Positions 33,028 to 43,964 of a DNA stretch of 64,000 bases are shown piece by piece. Source of the stretch: Gambelia wislizenii (lineage: Eukaryota > Chordata > Lepidosauria > Squamata > Crotaphytidae); NCBI GenBank assembly GCA_030847615.1, contig JAUMIR010000001.1, positions 65,547,501-65,611,500 on the forward strand, in the 5' to 3' direction. Every line of letters starts with the position of its first letter. The stretch's first letter is position 1. Made by a program: the position numbers and the translations under genes. Below the pieces are notes generated by a model. The model saw nothing but the letters and a program-made list of their open reading frames with translations, did not search any database and was not told the DNA's origin.

Positions 33028-33957
33028 CAGGGTGTGCCAACACTGTAGAAATAATGCAGTTTGACACCACTTTAACTGCCATGGCTCCATCCTACAGAAT
33101 CCTGGGATTTGTAGTTTTCTGAAGCACCAGCATTCTTTTGTTACCTGCCCTGACACCCCCAGCCCCATATTTTGTATCAATAATTGGCAATATTTAACAA
33201 TTAGGTCAAATGTGGTCTTCCACGTAGTGCAACCTTTAACATAAACCTGGGAAAAACCCAAAGACAAACATTGCTTAGTCAGAAATGCACTTAAGGAGAG
33301 GTTATCTAAATTCCAAAAGAAATGCTAAATACACATGGCTAATCCCATTTGCCAAGCTGGCAACTTGAAACCAGTAAACTACCCTCATTTATCTTCCCTC
33401 AGGAAGTTGTTTCCTTCTTTTCATTTGCGAAGCATTCTACCATTGAGCCACTATTAACATAGCTGGAATGCCTTTGTTGCTCTCAGAGAAACAGCTAAGC
33501 ATTGTCATCCATTCAAAGTTACATCTCCAGAAGGCAAATATTTACTATAAAACCCCCTTGAAAACTGCCTTTAGTGTCCTCCAGCTCCCCCTCCTACATT
33601 CAGACTGCCAGTTTGCTGACTGACCCTCAGACCACAACTCTGAGACCCCCCCCCCTTCTGCTGGTTTCCTATGCAACCTTATCTCTTCAGGAAAAGGTGC
33701 TGTATGGCCCACTGAAAACTCCCTTCTCTATTCCTCTATCTCAACCTCTCCCACATATTTTGCTAGTCTTGCATGAATGCTTGTTTGCTGAATGTGTGCC
33801 TGAATGTGGTTATTACTGCTTTTCTAAATAAATATTATTATCCTATCTAGCTTATGTCTCCCCCATAGTACTGGTATAGCTAGTCACAAGTTCCTGTCAT
33901 TACTCACCTCTCATATTGCCAAGCTGTGCATTATTTCTACAGTGTAGATGCACCCTG
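33028..33957. mobile_element. Long TIR element related to the ggctgctgcca MITE family
   Basis: Left end cagggtgtgccaacactgta gaaataatgcagtttgacac and right end gtgcattatttctacagtgt agatgcaccctg are inverse at about 25 of 32 positions. The left 90 bp match the MITEs at 22819 and 36583. The remaining 800 bp are not shared with them and have no transposase motif, so this is either a longer non-autonomous member or a MITE with an insertion. Confidence 0.5.
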
Positions 33958-34500
33958 TTGTAACATTTACAGTGTATTATACTATTAGAAGAGCATAGGT
34001 GTGATCCAACTACGTATAAAGTGCAGACACACATTTATACAAAAAGTTGAAAGAAACTTATGATTATGTAAAGTTTTCACAATCACAAGTTCAAGTCTCA
34101 AGTTCAATATTTTTAAACAATGTGTGTATTTATGCTCACATCTAATTTGACAACCCATGCACTTTCCTAATTGTGTAGTATATACTTAGCAGTGGGAAAT
34201 GTGCATAACTTCAGATGTTAAAGGCAGTTCCTAGCAGCCTTAGCCAATATAACCCATCTCCAGCTTAACTAATAGCACAGTCAGTTAACATTAATGTACT
34301 TCTTTCATCTAGTAAAAACTAGTAAAAATTATACTCTTTATAAAGAAGTTTAAAAATAAATTAGTGATTCTAATACTTTTGAAAGAAATAAAACAGAACA
34401 TGGAAGTTTTAGATACCCCTCTAATGAACCCACTACTTCCTTCCAAGATTATTGGTTACAGGAATGATTTTCAGTAACATACATGATTATATAAACTTTT
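33958..34500. other. Intron sequence without recognisable feature
   Basis: A/T-rich, no exon or repeat identified. Confidence 0.5.
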
Positions 34501-34509
34501 AATAGAACT

Positions 34510-34960
34510 TTACTGGTTGTCCATATGCTTCCAGGCCCTGCCCAAAGGGCTGCATCTTACTTTTCAGCCCCTCAACGAAATGTAACTCAAGTGCTTAAAG
34601 GACTGCTTTCTTCTCAGCTAAGGTCACTAGTTTATGTTATTTTACAAATATCAATTCTGAAGGAGATGAGGCTTCCATTTGCAAGGAAAACAGTGTTTTT
34701 TCCCCCAGTAGTGGTAGCCCAGAGAAATATTCTTGGTACTAACTTCAAGTACCAGTCAAAAAACCTCTTTTTATTTACCCAGCCTTTAAAAAAGAAAATA
34801 TAATATTCTAAATTCTCTAATTTTTAATACCACTTTACCATTTGCTGCTTGTCTTGTTTGTAATGTGTATTGCTTACTTGCTTCATTGCTTTTTGTAAAT
34901 GTCCCTGGAACCACTGATAAATAGCAGTACATACATGTATTGGATAAATAAAATTAATAA
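34510..34960 (+). mobile_element. Degenerate L2-like LINE 3' end
   Basis: Translation has RLPFARKTVFFPPVVVAQRN and YQSKNLFLFTQPLKKK, resembling the LINE C-terminal pattern (RTxFFxxAPxLWNSLP..FKxxLKTxLF). An A/T-rich 3' end with aaataaaattaataa follows. It lies immediately downstream (plus strand) of dynein exon 8. Confidence 0.4.
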
Positions 34961-34996
34961 CTTGAAGTTATTGTATTGGTAAATGAACACACAAAC

Positions 34997-35119
34997 CTTA
35001 ACAAGATGGGTTATAGCATCTTTGAAAAATACCAAATCCAGGAATCCACCTCTAACAGCTTCATTATATTGTTTCTGGTAAAACTGCAATTTTTCAGATA
35101 AAAATTCAAGGCTTGGAAT
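34997..35119 (-). CDS. DNAH8: Dynein heavy chain exon 8: N-terminal part of AAA4
   Basis: The exon is 123 nt, 41 codons: IPSLEFLSEKLQFYQKQYNE, then AVRGGFLDLVFFKDAITHLV and a final K. It corresponds to the helices before the AAA4 P-loop. The acceptor is tcag and the donor gtttgt, with both ends in phase 0. Downstream of it on the plus strand is a degenerate LINE tail. Confidence 0.9.
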
Positions 35120-35750
35120 CTGAAAAGACCAAAAATAACAACCTAAATCCAATTGCTAGTTTCAACTAGAGTTGAACCACTGAATTAGTAGACTAGTAAC
35201 TGGATTTAAGTTAAGATGATTTAAAAACAGTTTCAATATATTAACATAAAATGAATATGAACAAAATCCAAGCATGCATTTTCACTAAGTACTGAAGATG
35301 CTCCTTCAGAATTCATTTGGATTATTCTGTCTTGGAAACTGAACTTTAATATACAATCCTGCATGCAAGTACCCAGAAGAAAGCCCCCATTAGGGTCATT
35401 CACATGGGGGGGAAAATCCTCAACTAATTTGCCCAGAATCCTAATTGTCCCCATGCTTTTCGGGCCAATGTTGCCATATTCAGAAGGAGGGGGACCAAAA
35501 TACCCGTGAGATGCATGATAGATGCTTTCACTATTTTTTCACACTTTTTAAAAAAAGTTTTGTAAAGTTGTACACTATTGGCTGTGTGATCTACCAGCAA
35601 TCTTCCCAAAACAGGGGCTCACAGCAGAGGTGGGCTGTGATTGGCCAGACCTTGGAGGGGGTGGACTTGCAAGAGATGCCTTGCAATACTGGATCCACCA
35701 TTTTTTTTAATAGACCAGATAACACCAGTGTTCTCCCTGTCCCCAATTGC
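35120..35750. other. Intron sequence without recognisable feature
   Basis: No exon or named repeat; it leads into the minisatellite. Confidence 0.5.
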
Positions 35751-35754
35751 AGGC

Positions 35755-36320
35755 TGCAGCAGCAGAGAGATGGGCCTCCGTGACTGTCGCAGTCCCGTAG
35801 GCCCATCTCTCTGCCGCTACTGCCCATAATGCCCTGGGTCTGACCCATCCCCAATTGCCAGCAGTGGCGGTGGATAGATGGACCTATGGGACTGTCAGTC
35901 CCGTAGGCCCATCTCTCTGCTGCTGCAGCCTCTTCCTCCCTGTGTCCCCCATTCCCCATTCGCTGGCTACAAGGACGGAGAGATGGGCCTCTGTGATTGT
36001 CAATCCCATAGGCCCATCTCCCTGCCGCTATAGCCTGTTCCTCCCTGTGCCCCACTTTTCCTGTTCGGCAACTGCTGGGGCAGAGAGATGGGCCTCCATG
36101 ACTGTCAATCCTGTAGACCCTTCTCTCCGCTGCTGCAGCCTGCTCCTCCCTGCGCCCCCTTCCCCATTCCCTGGCTGCGGGGGCGGAGAGATGGGCCTCC
36201 ATTACTCTCAGTCCTGTAGGCCCATCTCTGACGCTGCAGCCTGTTCCTCCCTGCTGTCCCCTTCCCCATTCGCTGGCTGTGGGGCAGAAAGATGGGCCTC
36301 CATGACTGTCAGTCACAGAG
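35755..36320. repeat. Minisatellite: six ~103-bp units with hairpin cores
   Basis: Units start (gagatgggcctcc-like) near 35765, 35874, 35978, 36083, 36186 and 36287, spaced 101-109 bp apart. Each holds an inverted pair, gagatgggcctc and taggcccatctct, separated by about 20 bp, and then a C/T-rich spacer. The long overlapping ORFs on both strands here come from the period being close to a multiple of three and are not genes. Confidence 0.85.
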
Positions 36321-36582
36321 GCCACACACCCTTTGTGAACAGCAAAATCTCTAATTTTTCGGAATCTATCAGAATAACTGCCTTCTGCCAAAATCGTATA
36401 AACAGCTCGGCACTGGAGCAAAACGGAGGTAAGCTGGCATTTTCCACATTAAAAATGGTCATGTAACTGACCCCTTAGTTACTTCTAAACAGATACGTGC
36501 AAGATTTCCCTGTTATTTACACAGGCTTTTTAAAAAGGAATTTCATTGCATAACCACATTATAGCAGTTGACACACAAAATT

Positions 36583-36806
36583 CAGGATGTATCCACACTG
36601 CAGTTATATCAGTTTGACACCACTTTGAGTGCCATAGTTCCATCCTATGGAATCCTGGGATTTGTAGTTTTACAAGGTCTTTAGCCTTCTCTGCCAAAGA
36701 GTACTGGTGCCTCACCAAACTACAAATCCCAGGATTCTGTAGGAAGGAACCATGGCAATTATCATTGGTGTCAAGATGCAATAATTCTACAGTGCGAATA
36801 CACTGT
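36583..36806. mobile_element. Palindromic MITE (ggctgctgcca-related family)
   Basis: Left arm ccacactgcagttatatcag tttgacaccactttgag, right arm the imperfect inverse ending caataattctacagtgcgaa. Internal pair tcctgggatttgtagttt and aaactacaaatcccagga. About 224 bp, older than the copy at 22819. Confidence 0.7.
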
Positions 36807-37010
36807 CAGTGTTATCATTTAACTGCAATACTATTCCCTTGTTCTAATGCTGCAGGTCATCCTCACTACAATTACAAAGCTGCAGCTCTGAGCAATGGTC
36901 CATTGTTTCCACTGGCTCTGAGCTATTTTCCTTTAAACTCTGTTGTATATAACAGTAAATTTGTAGCATTTTTCTTAGATTTTTATATTTGTTTTTTTAA
37001 CTGATTATGA

Positions 37011-37579
37011 ACTTTATCAGAACAGACAAATATGATGTCATAATGATGCCTATGATCGCAAAAGAGTGCACATACCAGATGACGTTGTGCTTTCATGATC
37101 ATATATTGTCAAAAACCCATTTCTTTTTATTGACAGGCCAAGCTGTCAATTGATCTCTTGTGATGCTTTTTTGCCAGCATTGCTGGCATTTGAAACTTCG
37201 TGCCATTGTGCTCTGTGAATACAGCAACAATTGGCAGAACACTTCCAGGTGAGATCACGACAGTCAGGTAGGGGATGCCCTTTTTATGACCCCCCATTCA
37301 TTGTGTACCTGGGACTTTTAAAGTGTGTTTCTGTGCTTTTCTGAACATTTTGTGTGTTTATTTTGCTTTTATTTTTGAATTTGCTGTGCTGGGGTCTTCT
37401 TGCGAGTATTGGTGAGACCTCAAACCCAGAAGTAAATGGAGCTCCATTCGTGCTCCGTTACTGCTGGAGATGCCTCAGTGATGCTGGCAAAGATAGGTCT
37501 TGTATCTTTTGCCAACATAAAAATGTTTTAAAATATGCTGGCAAAAGAACATTCATGGGGTGGTGGTCTGATAAAGTCC
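37011..37579. mobile_element. TTATCAGA-terminated DNA transposon, non-autonomous
   Basis: 569 bp. Left end actttatcagaacagac and right end gtctgataaagtcct are inverse. Related internally to 24277-25296. The short ORF at 37354-37596 has two CxxC pairs (CWRC, CIFC) but no clear protein family. Confidence 0.6.
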
Positions 37580-37995
37580 TATATGTTCCTTTCTAGCCTC
37601 TTCTCTGCCCTCTCCAATACATTTATAGGCAATCTTTAAAGATAAGTACAACTTGATCACATTCTATAGTTTAGTATCTGCAATAATCTTGAAAATTATG
37701 TGTGCAATATATTTATCATATTTAAAAGAGTATGAAGATTAGATGTCACCCTTGACTTCATGATTTCATTCTGAAGTAGTTTCCAGCAAACAGTAAGTTG
37801 ACAGACAACTTGGAGAAAACATATGTGCATGCAGACCCACACCCACACCCTCTTAGCATTTCTAAAGGCAAGTAAAAGCAATCTCATAATATTCTTCTCT
37901 TTTAGTAAGCGTTTCATGATATACAAAAATACTTCTGGGTTATATCTCTCCATTTCTAGAAAGCACTTCATAGTATATCCAATTCTAATTCTCAG

Positions 37996-38466
37996 GGGGC
38001 TTGTCTAGACAGGCAAAATGTCCTGTCTTAGAGCCTTGCACTCCTCACAACCCCTGGGGACGATAAGGGGCTCAGACGGGGTTAAGACACAGTAGGGCCT
38101 GATACAATGTTTAAAAATAATACCTCTTTTAATCAATTCCCACCAGGATGGAACAGATCAGACCCTGTGGGACCGCCGCTGGTGGTGGTCTGCCTCGCTG
38201 TCTCAGAAGACAGAAAGAAGTCCTGCAGCGTGTGACCAAGGCTGGTTGCATGCAGGAGCCTTTGTTACATATTGTGGGTTGGCTTCCTGCGTTCTGAGAC
38301 TGCAAGGGAGATGGTGGTGGCTGTGGCTGCAGCTGCAACAATGGGCCAGTGTACCTATCTGGACTCCAGCCCATTTGGAGGTGGTAACGGGGGAACAATG
38401 GGTCTGATCTGTGGCATGGATGTGCCAGCAGGGAGCTGGCATATCCTGTCTCGTGTAGATGAGCCC
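37996..38466. mobile_element. TIR element of the ggcttgtctaga family
   Basis: Left end ggggcttgtctagacaggca, right end tgtctcgtgtagatgagccc, imperfect inverses. The interior shares gcagcgtgtgaccaaggctg and the last 100 bp with 47906-48436. No transposase is visible. Confidence 0.6.
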
Positions 38467-38651
38467 AAGTTCTTTAAGCAGTGATGAAAGAAATTTCCAT
38501 TATGTTAATGGCTACAATGTGTAATTGGCTAGAAATTCATTGGATATAGCAATCCTTTCATTCACATTTTATGTTTAGCATACTTTTAGTATTATATTAT
38601 TATTACGTACACAACTATCATGGAAGAACTTAAAAATCAACTAATTCATAC

Positions 38652-38844
38652 CAATTCATAAATTTTTGGTGCCTCAAACACATAATCATCAGGTTCTTCA
38701 CCAGTTGGTTCAGGCATATCCCGCAAAAAATCTACTAAATATGGCTCAGGTTGGATTTCTGGTAGTATCTCGGGATCTATATGTTCCTCAACTACTTTAT
38801 TGAAACTGTTTTCAAACCAAGCCTCATCTTCTTCACAGACAAAC
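38652..38844 (-). CDS. DNAH8: Dynein heavy chain exon 7: AAA3-AAA4 connector
   Basis: The exon is 193 nt. It encodes FVCEEDEAWFENSFNKVV and, further on, YLVDFLRDMPEPTGEEPDD and FEAPKIYEL. The acidic EPTGEEPDDYVFE stretch is the segment that most resembles DNAH8 rather than DNAH5 as I recall the two. The acceptor is gcag and the donor gtatga, ending in phase 0. Confidence 0.9.
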
Positions 38845-39930
38845 CTGCAAAGCAAAGACCATAGAAGATTCTGCTGTAAAAGTATAAAAGGGTCTCTTTT
38901 CCAACTGTGTATTAGATAATTCATATAAATCAAAGTGGGGGGAATCCAACATGCACATCATTGTGGAATTAGGAGCAGATACTTCTGAAACAAAGTGAAA
39001 TAACAATCCAGGACCCCATAGCTGTTTCTCCTCATGTGAGCCACTCAAATGTAAAATGAAGGGGCATATCATAGGTTAATTCCTATAAGGTTTTGTTATA
39101 CTTCTTATTTCTACAAGAAACCTCCTGACTCCTCCTCCAATTACTCACTCCCGCATAAGCTGCCTTAGACTCAGAGTACATGGTATTAAATTCTGACTGC
39201 TGGTGACTTTGCTTAAGGCTTTGGATATGAATGGAAAGGATTAAAAATACATGAATTACAGATGGCCTAAAGTTTAAAAGTATAAGCCATTGTGTACCTC
39301 CCTCACAATGCATATTCTTGGTATTTTTGCTGCTGTGCTGCAGACTCCAGAGATATATAGCTTTAACTAACTTTCTGGATTTTATTCCCAGTTCTTACTT
39401 TATGAGATAAAAAGAAAAGTGAATGAGGACTACAAATACAACTTTTCATTCCAGCCAGAAGCATCGCCTATGTATGGAAGAATATCCAGAACATTCAATA
39501 GAGCCTGATTCTCTCCTTTTTCAATCCCTGTGTACATCTCCCATATTTGCCTTCACTTCTCCTCTAGTAGGTCAAGAACGGTGTACGTTCCCCCAGAGAG
39601 AAGAAAGACGATGCTAGATCCCATCACACTGCGATGAAAAAAGCAGGAAGGCACCACCTACAGTAAACAGAAATGATGAAACTTCCAGGTACACAAATGA
39701 AAGTTATTTCTTTTATCTATTTTAATTCCATCCAACACATTTCAAATAACTGTTCAACTTCAGGATAGGCTTCAAATTAACAACACACTCACATCTGGGG
39801 ACATCTTCAGGTTTCTTCTAATCTTTGTCACACTGCAGTGTAAAACAGCCTTAGTATGCACTGACACTGTTGCACATGTTCTTGTGCTTGTTTTGTTTGT
39901 TTGTTTGTATAAGCTGACTTTCATTTGCCT
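38845..39930. other. Intron between dynein exons 6 and 7, part without recognised repeat
   Basis: Nothing identified apart from a short (ttgttt)n tract near 39890. Confidence 0.5.
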
Positions 39931-39931
39931 G

Positions 39932-40139
39932 GAGGCTTTTCACACCCCACAATGATAGCACTATGGTCTCACTGTAAGTGTCACAGCTACATCCTCTGGA
40001 ATCTAGGTGAGACACTAGAGCTCTCTGGCTGAGAATTCTAAATGCCCCTTCATAAACTACAGTTCCCAGGATTCCACAGGGTGTTGCCTGGGCAGTGAAA
40101 ATGGAATCATAATGCTATAAACTGTGGCGTGTAAAAGGG
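39932..40139. mobile_element. Old palindromic MITE
   Basis: Left arm with acaccccacaatgatagcac tatggtctcactg, right arm with gtgaaaatggaatcataatg ctataaactgtggcgtgt. Internal ctacagttcccaggattcca. Related to the copy at 56300. Confidence 0.5.
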
Positions 40140-40273
40140 CCCAGGATTTGGTTTTAAACTGCATAGCTTTGTTTCTGAGCTCATCATCTCTATGGGTCAT
40201 CTCTGTGGACTGGACTTTATAGTGAAACCTAGTTGGAAGTGCTTCTGCTCTTCAGTAAAGGGTATTGTCATAC

Positions 40274-40437
40274 CTGTCAGCAATTACTCTGGTGCATTCA
40301 TGCTTAAATAGTGACAGAAGAATGCTGACATCAGAACATTCTTCTGCTTTGATTGTTAACATTCCTTGCCAAATTCTGGAAAGGTCCCGTAGATTGAAGA
40401 TGTAGTGGAATTTGGATGGTGTGGGCAACATCTTTAC
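40274..40437 (-). CDS. DNAH8: Dynein heavy chain exon 6: AAA3 lid to AAA4 linker
   Basis: The exon is 164 nt and reads [20 protein letters not shown], then [20 protein letters not shown] and [12 protein letters not shown]. The [18 protein letters not shown] motif is strongly conserved in axonemal dyneins. The acceptor is ttag and the donor gtatga. Two bases of an Arg codon remain at the end. An 8.4-kb intron packed with nested transposons separates it from exon 5. Confidence 0.92.
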
Positions 40438-41400
40438 CTAAATCAAATATATATATAAAATGTTCTGTTTAAAGTGCTCGTAGGAACAAGAAATAAGTGT
40501 TCTATGCCTTGTAAAACCACATACACACACATGCACATTTTCTTATAAGTATTCTACTTTTCACATCCCCCCCTCAGTAAAAGCAATACAAAAATGTCAC
40601 CAGCATCAATAAGATGATTGTGCCAAATGAATGGTTAGGCATGAAACATCTGATTTAAAAAAATGGATACTATATGGGAATTTCTTTTTAAGTGGAGACT
40701 CAGGACAGTTGTCCTCAGGAAGCGGGGGGGGGGGAGTCCTGCCATCCTTCACTAGATTTAGGAATTTGAGTTAACTTCAGATGCCCTTCCCATGGATGAA
40801 AGACTGTTATTTAATTATTTTTTAGGAGAGCACTACAGTAACTAGGCACCATAAAAATAAAGCACGGGCTTCCAATTAAATAAAACCTCCCCACAGAAAA
40901 ATTCAGAAGGGAAGTGATGGGAGGAGGTAGAAAAGAGGTAAATTTGACCTTTTCAGATCAAAGCAGTAACTTATTAGCAGGCATTTACATCCATTTGGGT
41001 CCTGGGTGACCAATTATGCAATTGCCACAAAAGACTTGATGTTCTGGATGGTGTCAAGTAGCAGTGGGTTTTTTTGTTTTGTTTTATTTTGTTTTGTTTT
41101 GCCACAGGGCAACTAACAAATGGGGCAGAAATATTTCTGGTAGCAGGATGGGTTGGGGGACAATTATTAAGCCATCATTAAAATACTAGGAAACTACACT
41201 ACTCTGTGTGGTAGAGAGCACCAGACTATGGCAGTTCTAGAGAGTCCCTTGATTAATGTCATGCAGGACACGGAACCACTTCTTCCTCCAGATGATTAAA
41301 AAACAGTAAGTTCCAGGCTGCGCTATGACATTCAACAATAAAACAAATATAAAAACAGCTGTCCCAAACTCTGGCAAGGCCCATGAAAACAACTCTTTTC
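40438..41400. other. Intron sequence with simple repeats only
   Basis: Contains a G-rich run near 40725 and a (ttttg)n tract at 41071-41100. No exon and no other repeat identified. Confidence 0.5.
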
Positions 41401-41801
41401 AGTATAACAACAACAGTATTTATTTATTTCCCACCTCTCCCTATGGATCAAGGCAGGAAACAACACATTAACATATAAACATAATGTTAGTTAAAAACAC
41501 CTATTAGTTAAAAACATATATCATTTAAAAGAACAGGTAAGACCAAAACATTTTAAAACAATCAATACACAATTTAAAATTCACAATTTAAAATCATCTG
41601 GATCTGCGTGCTGGAAGAGACTGGTCTTTAATGCTGCTTTAAATTCCAACAGTGTATTCTGCTGTTGAATCTCTTCCAGCAGGCTGTTCCACAGTCTAGG
41701 GGTGGCTGAGAAAAAAAGTCCTCTGGGTGACAGTTGCCAACCTAGTCCTAGCTGGCTGGAGCATTGTCTCCGAAAGGACCTAAGTGTAAGGGGGAGGATT
41801 A
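41401..41801 (-). mobile_element. L2-like LINE, 3' end (outer element of the nest, part 1)
   Basis: The minus-strand translation ends SATPRLWNSLLEEIQQQNTL, then EFKAALKTSLFQHADPDDFKL, a LINE ORF2 C-terminus, followed by an A/T-rich 3' UTR. The sequence breaks at 41801 where the Tigger-like element begins and resumes at 44576. Confidence 0.75.
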
Positions 41802-41959
41802 CAGTAGTCCCTCCACATTTGCGGGGGTAAGGGTCTTGAGACCCCCGCGAATGTGAAAAGATGTGAATAAAAAAAGCCCTCCCCCTTCCAAAGGCCTCTG
41901 CCCACCTGGCTGCCACCCCCCCTGCCACCTGTTGCGCTTCCCAAAAGTGGCTCTGGGGC

Positions 41960-42560
41960 TCTCGAGCCCATAATCGCTTCAGGAAGGTCGGGGGTGGCTG
42001 GCCTCCCCCCGGTCTTCCCAAAGTAGCTCTGAGGCTTTGAAGCCCCAGAGCCTCCTCGGGAAGGCTGGGGTGGGCAGTTGGGTGGCTGGCCAGCCTCTCC
42101 CCGGCCTTCTCAAGGGGGATCCTGGGATTTGAAACCCCAGAGCCATCTCTGGAAGGCTGGGGAGGGTGGCAGGCGGACAGGCAGACAGGTGGCCAGCCTC
42201 TCCCTGGCCTTTCTGAAGGGGACCTGGGGCTTTGAAACCCCGGAACTGCCTCAGGAAGACCAGAGAAGGCAGTGGGAAGGTGGGAGGGTGGCTGGCCGGC
42301 CTCTCCCCGGCCTTCCTGAGGGGGCTCCGGGGCTTTGAAATCCCAGAGCTGCCTCGGGAAGGCCGGAAAGGGTGGCGGGCAGGCAGGAGGGTGGCTGGCC
42401 GGCCTCTCCCTGGCCTTCCCAAGGGGGCTCTGGGGCTAAACCCCAGAGCCACCTTGGAAAGGCCGGAGAGCGCAGTGGGCGGGCAGGCGGGAGGTTGGCC
42501 GGCCTCTCCCAGGCCTTCCTGAGGGGACTCTGGGATTGACAGCCCCATAGCCACTTCAGG
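41960..42560. repeat. GC-rich minisatellite, ~103-bp period
   Basis: The landmark ggccggcctctccccggcct (with variants) recurs near 42087, 42191, 42294, 42397 and 42497. Each unit contains gggctttgaaaccccagagc-type inverted bases. The overlapping long ORFs on both strands, rich in Gly, Pro and Arg, are products of the repeat. No sequence similarity is seen with the ~103-bp array at 35755. Confidence 0.85.
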
Positions 42561-42606
42561 AAGATTGGGAGGGGTGGAGGGAGCGCAGCGGAGGTGGCAA
42601 GCAGAG

Positions 42607-43964
42607 CAAGAGGCAAAGATGGATAGGGTGAAGATCCTGGGGCTGAATTTTGCGTTGGCTCCAGAGGGATGGAAAGAAAATTGGTATCGCTGGTTGGAAA
42701 AAGTGAAAGAGAGGGTGGCCCTCTGGCAGAGATGGAAGCTGACCATTTACCAGAGAGCCGCTTTTGTAAATACCTACCTGCTTCCGGTGGCAGCCAACTT
42801 GGCGGCTGTTTTCCCACCTCCAGATTCAGTGATTAAAGAAGCTGATCGGGTTCTCTTCAAGTTTCTTTGGGGAATGGCCACATTCCCCCTGGCAAGGGTA
42901 GTGGCTTATGGGCAGGTAGAACAAGGGGGCCTAGACTTCCCAGCCCTGGGACCTAAGTTCATCGCCATCTTTTCTGCTCAAAACTTTGGGAAAGTTTCTC
43001 TGTTACAAAAGGGTCAGATTCAACCTCAGGCTTGGCTAGTATTGTTTTGTGAGTGCTGGATAGGGACTAGATGGGGAAAGACTTGGTGGGAGGAAGGCTC
43101 ATTAAGTTTTAGGTTTTCTTTACCTGAAAAATTGAAAGCACCAGATTATTTGAAAGACTTTGTTTTTTACATAAAGAAATATAAAATTCATGATGAGGAG
43201 TTGAAGGGGGAAGACAGACCAGGTCAGAGCATCAAGAGGAGTTTGTACAGGAAAATAGTGGAGGAGATTTATGTTAACCCGTTTTTGCAAAAGCGTCAGG
43301 CCAAACTAGATTTATCAGAATACCTACATCACCAGACTAACCCAATTGAGTATTTCATGGACAAAAGGGTCCCCAAAAAGTTGTGGGACTTGAGGTGGAG
43401 GCTCTATCATCAGGTTCTTAATCTGAGGGGAAAGAGACCATGGACCGCAGAGGATGAGCAGACCTGTCCGCGTCTGAAATGTAAAAAGGCTGAGATTTTG
43501 AGTGGCGTGGCACAAAAGGAGACGATCAGACATTTTGTCCAGGACTGCCCAAGTACCCGGGAAACATGGGAGGAGGTGGCCCGGGTCCTGGATTGGCCAG
43601 ATTTGGCACAGCAGGCTTGGGAGACAGTGCTTTCGGGGACTGAACCTCTAGAGGGTATCAGGGGACCCAGAAAGTCAGTGGGCCAAAAGAGGAAAAGGAA
43701 GGAGCCTGGTTCCGCCGTGGCTGAGAGGTTTTGGAAAGTGCCCTGGTCCACGGTGCGCTTGGTAAACCTCTATGTGATGTTAGGGTTAGTTTTCCAGAGA
43801 CAAAAGGAGGTGAAAAGTCAAATCTGCAGGATGTAAAAGGCACTGCCTATTATGTGAAGAATGTAATTGAAAATTTAGCTCTGAGTGAAAAAGAGAAATT
43901 GCCAAGCTATCGTTGGAAAAAGTTTTGGCCGTGGTTTAGTGAGACGACCCCAGCAATAACATAA
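42607..43964 (+). pseudogene. Tx1/L1-group LINE ORF2, C-terminal part
   Basis: Open from about 42619 (MDRVKILGLNFALAPEGWKE) to 43836 and then, after a frame change near 43830, to 43964 (ending SETTPAIT). Motifs: WYRWLEKVKERVALWQRW, TIYQRAAFVNTYLLPVAANL, DRVLFKFLWG, VEQGGLDFPAL and a Cys-His segment (CPRLKC..ETIRHFVQDCPSTRETWEEV). This is the thumb/post-RT region of Tx1-type L1-group LINEs (family pattern KILGI.F..NW..LLEKI.., then FIWG, then H....CP....WEE). Endonuclease and the RT palm are absent, so it is 5'-truncated. An A/T-rich tail runs to about 44262. It lies wholly within the Tigger-like element. Confidence 0.75.

Noticed and set aside
35591..36466. Long ORFs on both strands (276 and 203 codons)
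   Set aside because: They follow the ~103-bp tandem repeat and encode repeats of one short peptide; no protein family and no splice context.
37354..37596. Small protein with CxxC pairs
   Set aside because: Lies inside a TIR element, crosses its right end, and matches no family I know.
41979..42817. Long Gly/Pro-rich ORFs on both strands
   Set aside because: Products of the GC-rich minisatellite inside the Tigger-like element.
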